Below are positions 34,601 through 46,600 of a DNA stretch of 64,000 bases, in pieces (within the stretch, counting starts at the first letter, position 1; each line of letters starts with the position of its first letter). Source of the stretch: Meghimatium bilineatum (Eukaryota; Mollusca; Gastropoda; Stylommatophora; Philomycidae); NCBI GenBank assembly GCA_034231615.1, contig CM067318.1, forward strand, positions 38,721,382-38,785,381, written 5' to 3'. The translations under genes and the position numbers were made by a program. The notes beneath the pieces are model-generated. The model searched no databases. It saw only the letters and a program-made list of their open reading frames with translations, and was not told where the DNA came from.

Positions 34601-37600
34601 ACCGGTATCTAGACTGTCCAGTAGGCTGTCATATTTACTGATGTTCAAGACATGTACCGGTATCTAGACTGTCCAGTAGGCTGTCATATTTACTGATGTT
34701 CAAGACATGTACCGGTATCTAGACTGTCCAGTAGTCTGTCATATTTACTGATGTTCAAGACATATATCTAGACTGTCTAGTGGCTGTCATGAGGCTCATG
34801 AAACATACCTCATTACATGGATGGTATGCTTGTTATACATCTGAATAGGGTTTGAGTCCAGCTCTGCAGAAGCGAGATGTGAGTCCAGCTCTGCAGCAGC
34901 GAGGTTTGAGTCCGGCTCTGCAGCAGCGAGGTTTGAGTCCAGCTCTGCAGCAGCGAGGTTTAAGTTCAGCTCTGCAGCAGCGAGGTTTGAGTCTGGCTCT
35001 GCAGCAGCGAGGTTTGAGTCCGGCTCTGCAGCAGCGAGGTTTGAGTCCAGCTCTGTGGCAGCGAGGTACAGAGTGCATCTGTGACATCCAAGGTACTGGG
35101 TTCAAATTGGAGCAGGCAATTGTGCATGAGGGGGACCATTAAAAAAGCAATGGAAAACTACTGAATGTATTTAAATTTTCAAGAAATTCACTACAGTCAA
35201 AACATGTTGGGCTGATGGCTACGTCCTAAGTAGGGGATGCTACCAACTTTTTAGTGCTCGGTCCTTCACAGCACAATTTGTAGAGAATACAAGAAGTAGT
35301 GAGGTTTTTACTGTGACTACATGCAGCATCCATATGGAGATTGTGTCAGTGATCAAGGACTTGAATTGGATTGAGTAGTGTAGTGTTCACATTTCTTCCT
35401 GTTCTTGTTCACAGTTTAACATGTCTACACAGCAAATAATGTTGTTGTAAAGACATGTTGTCTAGGTGTGTTGCGTGATACTATATTCATGTTAACATGT
35501 GCACACCCAGACCCAGGCAACACTGGTCCAGGCAATACATGGGGCCAGACAACACACAGGCCCAGGTATCGCATGGGGCCAGGAGACACACGGGGCCAGG
35601 CAACACACTGGCCCAGGCAACACACGGGCCCAGGCAACACACAGTTGTTTATGTATTTAAATGTCATGTTAGTTTTTAATGTGTAATAATAGCAGTGGAA
35701 CTAAACATTCTGTATAGAGGGGCCTACATATTGCATTGTGTATCATATTGGGCCTACATATTGTATTGTGTATCATATAGGGCCTACATATTGTATTGTG
35801 TATCATATAGGGCCTACATATTGTATTGTGTATCATTTTGTGATTACATCTGCTTCTCTTTTGTAGCCAAATGGGGCTGTTGGGGGATTTGACACATCTG
35901 GTGGAAGTAGTGGAGATGGTCCAAGCATGGGAGGACCATCAGCTCAGGTGGGCCGTCCAAGCACACCTAACTACTCCCTCGGACCTGGTGGACTTTCTCA
36001 GAGTGGAACCGTACATAATTACACGCTTTGTGTAGGGATGAATGAGGTCAACAAGGCCAGTATGGGTGTCATACCAGTAAGTTAAGCCTCATCTCGTATG
36101 TTCTTAATTATTAGTGTTCAGTGCAGCATATTGGATTGTAACTGTCTCGTTAAACTTCAATTTTCATATTAACTCCTTATTTCTGATAAGGTGATAAAAT
36201 TGACTTTTAGACCCGTCCACTACTCTACTAAGACCTATCTAATGATGATGATGATGTTCCTCTCACAAGCGAAGATGAGCATGGCATGGAAACAATAAAT
36301 GTGATAAACAAGTAGAAAAGCAACAGAACATTTGTGATTGTCTAATTTGGTTTGTGAGTTCATAGATGCCAGATGAGTCTAATTCATGCCAGGAAAGTTC
36401 TATTGCAGTGCATGCAGGAGTGTAAAGGGTTTGGAGCGAGAGTGTTTTCAGATTTTCCTTTCGCTTTCATCGCTTGTAAATTGCCCACAGTGTTCTTTCT
36501 TTTTCAAATTTAGTGATGCTAACAGTGATTTGGGTGTGCCAAACTGAGTGATCAAGGGCTGTAGTCTCCCAAGAGCTAGGATCGATGCTGCAGTGATTGT
36601 GAGAGTTTTTTAGGTGATCCTTGAAGTACTTTTTCTGCCCGCCGCTTGAACGTTTACCAACGCACAGCTTCCCATAGAATAATCTCTTTGGAAGACTCTT
36701 GATAGGAATGACAATGTGGCCAGTCCAGCGGAGTTGGGACCTAATCAGCAGGACGTGGATGGTTTGCATACAGGACTTTTGAAGGATTTTCATGTCTGGT
36801 ACTCGATCCTGCCAACGTACACCCATGATGTTTCTTAGGCACTGAAGGTGGAAAGAGTTAAGCTGTCGAGCATGTCTCACATAGACAGTCCAGGATGACG
36901 CAGCATTGGTAGATAGTCCTATCTACTACTACTCTGCTAAGACCTGACTGATGCTCAGTTAGATGTTATTCAGCTTAAGATAAATACAAAGTATCTTTAA
37001 CACCACAATTTGCAGCCCATAGTCTGTTTCTACAGCTATGCCACATAAATCGAATATTAGTGTGCTAAAGCATGCACCGAAGAAAGGTGCTTAAAGATCA
37101 TGAATAGTCAACTAAACCTGGGGCATCTCTAGCAATGTTGATAATTGTTTGTTCATCACATGATGATGATGATCATGTGCTACATCCACTTTTGAATTTC
37201 GGTTAGAGATATGTCCTTGACTAGATGAGTTTGTAGATGGCTATTAAGCCATATCCTGGCTGCAAATATCCTTGGATAATTCAGCATGAAATGACCACTA
37301 TAGATGGTTGTTGGTCTACCTCTGACTTTCTAGCTGTTAAGCTGCTTCATTTCTTCTCTTTTCTCAAAATGCTGCACTTTTTATGACTGCAGAGACTAGA
37401 GTGACATGTTGATAATATCATGTCATGTCATCATATAATGCTATGTCAGACAATAGCAAAAGGTCAAGCAATTTAGATTATGGAAGCATTCAGATTAATG
37501 AAAGGGGTCAGTATGCAGTGCAAGTAATGGCTGACCTACTAGAGATTTGAATTTGTAAAACACTGAATATATTAGATGCCACCAGCCATGTTGGATGAGT

Positions 37601-40600
37601 CATGTCATTGATGCACATTTAGTATTTCTGGCATCTCCATCCACTGGATTACATTCTAATAGAAATCTAGAGCAACCATTGTCCTATTACAAGAGAAATC
37701 TAGTGCGGCTATTGTCCTGTTACGAAAGAATTCTAGTGCGACCATTGTCCTGTTACAAGAGAGATCTAGTGCGACCATTGTCTTGTTACAAGAGAGATCT
37801 AGTGCGGCCATTGTTCTGTTACAAGAGAGATCTAGTGGGACCATTGTTCTGTTACAAGAGAGATCTAGTGTGACCATTGTCCTGTTACAAGAGAGATCTA
37901 GTGCGACCATTGTCCTGTTACAAGAGAGATCTAGTGGGACCATTGTTCTGTTACAAGAGAGATCTAGTGTGACCATTGTCCTGTTACAAGAGAGATCTAG
38001 TGTGACCATTGTCCTGTTACAAGAGAGATCTAGTGCAACCATTGTTCTGTTACAAGAGAGATCTAGTGCGACCATTGTTCTGTTACAATAGAGATCTAGT
38101 GTGACCATTGTTCTGTTACAATAGAGATCTAGTGTGACCATTGTCCTGTTACAAGAGAGATCTAGTGTGACCATTGTCCTGTTACAAGAGAGATCTAGTG
38201 TGACCATTGTCCTGTTACAAGAGAGATCTAGTGCAACCATTGTTCTGTTACAATAGAGATCTAGTGTGACCATTGTTCTGTTACAATAGAGATCTAGTGC
38301 GACCATTGTTCTGTTACAATAGAGATCTAGTGTGACCATTGTTCTGTTACAAGAGAGATCTAGTGCGACCATTGTCCTGTTACAAGAGAGATCTAGTGCG
38401 ACCATTGTTCTGTTACAAGAGAGATCTAGTGCGACCATTGTTCTGTTACAAGAGAGATCTAGTGTGACCATTGTTCTGTTACAAGAGAGATCTAGTGCGA
38501 CCATTGTTCTGTTACAAGAGAGATCTAGTGCGACCATTGTTCTGTTACAAGAGAGATCTAGTGTGACCATTGTTCTGTTACAAGAGAGATCTAGTGTGAC
38601 CATTGTTCTGTTACAAGAGAGATCTAGTGCGACCATTGTTCTGTTACAAGAGAGATCTAGTGCGACCATTGTTCTGTTACAAGAGAGATCTAGTGCGACC
38701 ATTGTTCTGTTACAAGAGAGATCTAGTGCGACCATTGTTCTGTTACAAGAGAGATCTAGTGTGACCATTGTCCTGTTACAAGAGAGATCTAGTGCGACCA
38801 TTGTTCTGTTACAAGAGAGATCTAGTGCGACCATTGTTCTGTTACAAGAGAGATCTAGTGTGACCATTGTTCTGTTACAAGAGAGATCTAGTGTGACCAT
38901 TGTCCTGTTACAAGAGAGATCTAGTGCGACCATTGTTCTGTTACAAGAGAGATCTAGTGCGACCATTGTTCTGTTACAAGAGAGATCTAGTGCGACCATT
39001 GTTCTGTTACAAGAGAGATCTAGTGCGACCATTGTTCTGTTACAAGAGAGATCTAGTGCGACCATTGTTCTGTTACAAGAGAGATCTAGTGTGACCATTG
39101 TCCTGTTACAAGAGAGATCTAGTGCGACCATTGTTCTGTTACAAGAGAGATCTAGTGCGACCATTGTTCTGTTACAAGAGAGATCTAGTGCGACCATTGT
39201 TCTGTTACAAGAGAGATCTAGTGCGACCATTGTTCTGTTACAAGAGAGATCTAGTGCGACCATTGTTCTGTTACAAGAGAGATCTAGTGTGACCATTGTC
39301 CTGTTACAAGAGAGATCTAGTGCGACCATTGTTCTGTTACAAGAGAGATCTAGTGCGACCATTGTTCTGTTACAAGAGAGATCTAGTGCGACCATTGTTC
39401 TGTTACAAGAGAGATCTAGTGCGACCATTGTTCTGTTACAAGAGAGATCTAGTGCGACCATTGCCCTGTTACAAGAGAGATCTAGTGCGACCATTGTTCT
39501 GTTACAAGAGAGATCTAGTGCGACCATTGTTCTGTTACAAGAGAGATCTAGTGCAACCATTGTTCTGTTACAAGAGAGATCTAGTGCAACCATTGTTCTG
39601 TTACAAGAGAGATCTAGTGGGACCATTGTTCTGTTACAAGAGAGATCTAGTGCGACCATTGTTCTGTTACAAGAGAGATCTAGTGTGACCATTGTCCTGT
39701 TACAAAAGAGATCTAGTGTGACCATTGTCCTGTTACAAGAGAGATCTAGTGCGACCATTGTTCTGTTACAAGAGAGATCTAGTGTGACCATTGTTCTGTT
39801 ACAAGAGAGATCTAGTGTGACCATTGTTCTGTTACAAGAGAGATCTAGTGGGACCATTGTTCTGTTACAAGAGAGATCTAGTGTGACCATTGTTCTGTTA
39901 CAAGAGAGATCTAGTGGGACCATTGTTCTGTTACAAGAGAGATCTAGTGTGACCATTGTTCTGTTACAAGAGAGATCTAGTGGGACCATTGTTCTGTTAC
40001 AAGAGAGATCTAGTGCAACCATTGTTCTGTTACAAGAGAGATCTAGTGCAACCATTGTTCTGTTACAAGAGAGATCTAGTGCAACCATTGTTCTGTTACA
40101 AGAGAGATCTAGTGTGACCATTGTTCTGTTACAAGAGAGATCTAGTGGGACCATTGTTCTGTTACAAGAGAGATCTAGTGTGACCATTGTCCTGTTACAA
40201 GAGAGATCTAGTGCGACCATTGTCCTGTTACAAGAGAGATCTAGTGTGACCATTGTCCTGTTACAAGAGAGATCTAGTGCGACCATTGTTCTGTTACAAG
40301 AGAGATCTAGTGCGACCATTGTTCTGTTACAAGAGAGATCTAGTGTGACCATTGTCCTGTTACAAGAGAGATCTAGTGTGACCATTGTCCTGTTACAAGA
40401 GAGATCTAGTGCGACCATTGTTCTGTTACAAGAGAGATCTAGTGTGACCATTGTTCTGTTACAAGAGAGATCTAGTGTGACCATTGTCCTGTTACAAGAG
40501 AGATCTAGTGCGACCATTGTTCTGTTACAAGAGAGATCTAGTGTGACCATTGTCCTGTTACAATAGAGATCTAGTGCGACCATTGTTCTGTTACAAGAGA

Positions 40601-43600
40601 GATCTAGTGCGACCATTGTTCTGTTACAAGAGAGATCTAGTGTGACCATTGTTCTGTTACAAGAGAGATCTAGTGCGACCATTGTTCTGTTACAAGAGAG
40701 ATCTAGTGCGACCATTGTTCTGTTACAAGAGAGATCTAGTGCGACCATTGTCCTATTACAAGAGAGATCTAGTGGGAGTTTTGAAAATGAACTCTAAAAA
40801 AATCTCAATATGAAAGTAGGTGTAAGTTAATATTTTAACTTTGAAAATTGAATGAACGTGAGAGCAATACTCACTACATCTATAAATACTGTTCCCCTAT
40901 ATTTTATCTTCTGGTCAAAGGGTTGTAGAATAACAGCTGTGTTTGTCTGCTTGCTGATAAGACAAGCTTTGGAGAGAAGTTGGCCGCCACCAAATAAAAT
41001 TATGTCCATGGAAATGCTACACAATAGTATTTGCACAAATCGCACAAATTTGGGGGAGGGGGGGGGGGGTGTTGTTTCCATACATAAATGGATGGCATTA
41101 CAAACCTTCTCAGATATAGTTCAAATACACGGTTGCAGGTTGGAAAACAGGTTTTCATAAAACAAAAGGTCATTCTTTATTTATCATTGTAATTTATAAT
41201 GACCTTGTTATGACACAGGAGTATTGGCACAAATGCTACACAGGAGTATTGGCATAAATGTCACACAGGGGTATTGGCATAAATGCTACACAGAAGTATT
41301 GGCATAAATGCCACACAGAAGTATTGGCACAAATGTTACACAGCGGTATTGGCATAAATGAATTTATGAAGAAGAGGTGGACAAAGAAAATCCTAGATTG
41401 ATAACATTAAGGGATGTCTGGACATGATTTTTCTACACTACTCCGAATGGCTGAGGACAGAGATGCTTGGAGAGCTTTTTGTGCTGATGTCCCCAGTGTG
41501 GCATATCTATGACCCTGACTGGTTATGGGTCTTGTTATTATTCACTTCATCCATAACTTTGAATGATACATATAACATTTGTGAGTGAAGTTTAGGTTGC
41601 AGCATGTGCCAACAGACCACACAAAATAGTTCTACAGCTCAGAAAACAGTCTCATTGGCATGAAATAATTCAGTTAACATTTTACAACAATGGATTCACT
41701 GACATGAAATAATTCAGTTAACATTTTACAACAATGGATTCACTGACATGAAATAATTCAGTTAACATTTTACAACAATGGATTCACTGACATGAAATAA
41801 TTTAGTTAACATTTTACAACAATGGATTCACTGACATGAAATAATTTAGTTAACATTTTACAACAATGGATTCACTGACATGAAATAATTCAGTTAACAT
41901 TTTACAACAATGGATTCACTGACATGAAATAATTCAGTTAACATTTTACAACAATGGATTCACTGACATGAAATAATTCAGTTAACATTTTACAACAATG
42001 GATTCACTGACATGAAATAATTTAGTTAACATTTTACAACAATGGATTCACTGACATGAAATAATTCAGTTAACATTTTACAACAATGGATTCACTGACA
42101 TGAAATAATTCAGTTAACATTTTACAACAATGGATTCACTGACATGAAATAATTCAGTTAACATTTTACAACAATGGATTCACTGACATGAAATAATTCA
42201 GTTAACATTTTACAACAATGGATTCACTGACATGAAATAATTCAGTTAATTGTACTAGTAATATGTCACCGCTGTCTTGGTTTTTGTCTGTTACTAAATA
42301 TACATATTTATAAATACACCTATTTGTACTCAATATACCTATTTTCTAATAAATGGTTGGGAAGAGTAGGGGTTTGATGAGTGGATGGCAGGGAGATGGG
42401 GTGGGGGGTGTTTTTTCCATACATCAATGAATGGCAATACAAAACTTCTCAGCTATAGTTCAAATATGTTGTGGCAGGTTGGGAAACTGGTTTCCATAAC
42501 ACAAAAGGTCATTCTTTCATTTTTGTTGTAATTTGTTATGACCTTATTTTAGTAACATCATTGGAGAGTTTTAGCTCACTTTCCAGATGTCATGTTCCAT
42601 GCTCTGATTTCGTAACGGTGGAGGGGTTTCAAAACACAGAAGTCAGATGGATTATTGTTTGTTACTAGATATTTATTGTTACTTGTTACTAGATATTTAT
42701 ATTTCTCATAGAGAGAAGGGGCAAGCAGCCACAAATCACAAACCACTGAGTTAATGTCTCATTTTTAATGCTAACTGAACCCATCCAGTATGGGCACTGG
42801 CCCTGCTGAAAGAAACTACAACCTACTGTCAGTATTCATGCACAGCAACCATCTGGTTCATGTGTACGTAATAATTATAATGTTAACAACAAAGAAAAGC
42901 TTTTCAACTACATTTTTTTAACAACGTTGTGTTATCAGTGTCAAACTTGGACATTAGATTCTAGAACAATTCATAAGATTAACACCACTGAAATGAAATG
43001 TGTGAGATGTATGATTGGAGTTAGTTTGAGAGACAAAATCAGGAATGAAACACTAAGGAAACAATTAGAGATCAAGTCAACAATAGAATACATCCAGAAA
43101 CAACAAGTTAAATGGTACGGCCACATAACCAGACAGAAAGAGCAAAGTATTATCCAAAAAACACTTAACAAACGATACGAAAACAGTCGACCTATTGGAC
43201 GCCCTCGTAAAAGGTGGATAGTGTATTAGAGACAGAAATGTAACAGCAGAAGAGGCAAATAGAAGGGCAAAAGATCATGCAATCACTATCCCCTCAACAC
43301 CGAAAGGTACATGAGGGCAGAAAGAAGAAGAAGAACAACAACAACACAATGGACAGACAAGAAACATAAAGAAGATATCTTGAAAGAAATTAATAAAAAA
43401 ATATAGCTGTTTACCCACAACAGAAAGAGACAGTCAACATTTATTTGGAAGCATCATGAGAAGAGGCACGATGAAACACAGTGTAACAAGAGGGGTACGG
43501 GAAGACCGAGAGAGAAGATGCTTGACAACCTAGCATGGTAGTATGGGAGAACATCGGAATCAGAAATTATTGACAACACATGAAATAAGAGGTTATGGAA

Positions 43601-46600
43601 AGACATGATAACAAACGTCACATGGCATATACCACAAGAAGAAGAAGAAATGATAGAATACGAATCCAGCTTTAAACTTCTCTTTGTTTAGGCCAACACC
43701 CAACTACAGACGACCTTATCTGTCAACCCAGGAGATCAATCAACACAGGTATGTCTTGTGTATCATTTACTCATGTACAGTTCTCTGTGTGTTCTGTTGC
43801 TGGTTTATATCTGTACTGTCTTGTGTATCATTTACTCATGTACAGTTCTCTGTGTGTTCTGTTGCTGGTTTATATCTGTACTGTCTTGTGTATCATTTAC
43901 TCATGTACAGTTCTCTGTGTGATCTGTTGCTAGTTTATATCTGTACTGTCTTGTGTATCATTTACTCATGTACAGTTCTCTGTGTGTTCTGTTGCTGGTT
44001 TATATCTGTACTGTCTTGTGTATCATTTACTCATGTACAGTTCTCTGTGTGATCTGTTGCTAGTTTATATCTGTACTGTCTTGTGTTCAGTCTGTCTGTG
44101 GCAACTATTATGAGCAATATATTTCTTTTAGTGTGCTGCATGACCGAGGTGTTAGAGCTTTAGTCTCACACTCATAAGCTCCAAGGTTTTATCTCTGGTA
44201 AGGACTAGGTTTATTTCTGTCAGAGCGTATATTTAAAAACTCACCCTGAACGTCAGGACAGCAAGAGCATGCAGCCTTTATCACACAAGCCACTCGAAAC
44301 CTCCCTGCAACTCCCTAACTGGACAAATGCAGTGTTAAAATTTTTTTTTTCATAGACCTGGGTCTGGGTAGCATCTGGGTCACTTTGACATTGTATGGAA
44401 TGGAACATCTGACCCATGCCATTTTCTCTAAAATCTCTATAGTACTCTCCTCTTGGGACATGCATGGCATGTAACTGTCGCTGCTCTGTGTTTTCCTGTG
44501 CTAACACATGAGGCAGAGGCCAGAATCCTCCTGTGCCAACACGTGGGACAGAGGCCGGAATCCTCCTGTGCCAACACATGGATCAAACACCTGAATCCTG
44601 TGTACTATTAGAACAATAGAAGATGCAGTTAATTTTAAGTGTGATTGTAGCACTTGTGTTTGTTTAGTTTAAAAAAAATATGATTTTAGCACTTTTTGGT
44701 GAAAGAACACCATTTTATAGATTTATGAAAGTTAGTCGTGGCATGTGCATTGTCAGGGTCTGGAAGGGGAGCAATAAGTAGCAATACTGGGACATGTCAT
44801 GTATTTCATAAATTGTAATTGCGGGACAGGCTGCCCAATCCTATATGAGGTTAAAGTGACCCAAACACCACCATGCTAAAATTGGAAGCATGAAGTCGAA
44901 TGACATAAATATTGCTACACAGCCCCCATGTTAGACAAAACACTACATAATGTATTCTCTGGTCTAAGCCCCCATGTTAGACATAACACTACACAATGTA
45001 TTCTCTGGTCTAAGCCCCCATGTTAGACATAACACTACACAATGTATTCTCTGGTCTAAGCCCCCATGTTAGACATAACACTACACAATGTATTCTCTGG
45101 TCTAAGCCCCCATGTTATACAAAACACTACACAATCTGTTCTCTGGTCTAAGCCCCCATGTTAGACATAACACTACACAATGTATTCTCTGGTCTAAGCC
45201 CCCATGTTATACAAAACACTACACAATCTGTTCTCTGGTCTAAGCCCCCTTGTTAGACATAACACTACACAATCTGTTCTCTGGTCTAAGCCCCCTTGTT
45301 AGACATAACACTACACAATGTATTCTCTGGTGTACATCGTGAAGATGTTTGGGAATATGTGTGAAAGATTGACAATTCTTAATGCTGAGATGATCTTGAT
45401 AAACTGTGTCTTAACTTATTCACAAATGATGGCAGATGTGAAACACAAGTTAAAAGGAGAATAGAAATGGCTAAAAGTACCTTCAATGACATAAGGAAAA
45501 TAGTAATATCTAAACAAATTACAAACAAGTTGAAAATGAGAATTATAAAATGTTACATCTATTCTATATTAATGTATGGCTCAGAAACATGGACAATAAA
45601 CAAACAGTTGGAAGTCAGAATTGTTGCCTTTGAGATTTATAGGAGAATAGGGAGATCATCATGGAAAGAGAAGAAAACAAACATAGAGGTTCTAAAAACA
45701 CTTAATATGAAGAAAGAATTATTATAGGCAATAAAGATCAGGCAAATAAAATATTTTGGACACATTAAAAGACATGACACCTTATTGAAGACCTTACTTG
45801 AGTGTAGGTAGGCAGAGATATAAGTAGGAGAGTAGCATCACAGGATAGGCAGATTATAGTCTTGCAGAGTGCACTACCAAATCAAGAGACAGGGGATGTT
45901 GGAGGTCTGTTGCAGTCAATTTTCATTGCGGAGCGTGCACTTGATGATGATGAACTCATTCAATCTATCAGAATGTTTATTTATAGATCAATGTAACTGC
46001 TGAAAAAACTGTTGAATTGGTTTCAAGACAGTTAAAGAAAAATTAGACATGGCAAATAATCTGCAGCAAAGTGGGAATCCGTTTAAGAAGAATGATGAAA
46101 ATTCCATGGATAGCCAAGAAAACTAATGTAGAAGTCTACAAAGATGCTGGAGTAAAACAACAAATTATAGCGAAAATTAGAGGCAGATAATCAAGATATT
46201 TAGGGTATATAATGAGAAGAGTAAAACTTGAACATTTAGTAAACCAGAAAGATCAAGGGGAGAAGAGACAGAGGAAGACATAGAGAGAAATTTATAGATG
46301 TGTTGTCATTATGGCACATAAAGAAGTCACCAACTGAGCTTATCAACAACACAAGAGAGAGAGTTGTAGAGAAACAATATCACCTACTATGTATCATTCA
46401 ATATCACCAATATCACTTGGCATGTCACTTGATTAATTGATTGAAAGTGTGAATCAGTTAAAACTCACTGTTTTTATTTATTAATTTGTATCAACATTTT
46501 CACAGCCACATGTAGAGCTATTGATCAATACTACTAATGGTAAGTATGCTGGTGTTCGTGTACAGACATGTCCAAGTGAAATTTGAAGAGTTATCTATGT

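Noticed and set aside
37660..40775. CRISPR array (regular repeats on a large scale)
   Set aside because: Units are contiguous and nearly identical with no unique spacers, and the context is a eukaryotic intron.
44253..44579. 108-residue minus-strand frame
   Set aside because: Partly overlaps a 40-bp tandem repeat, shows no domain, and lies in BBS2 intron 13.
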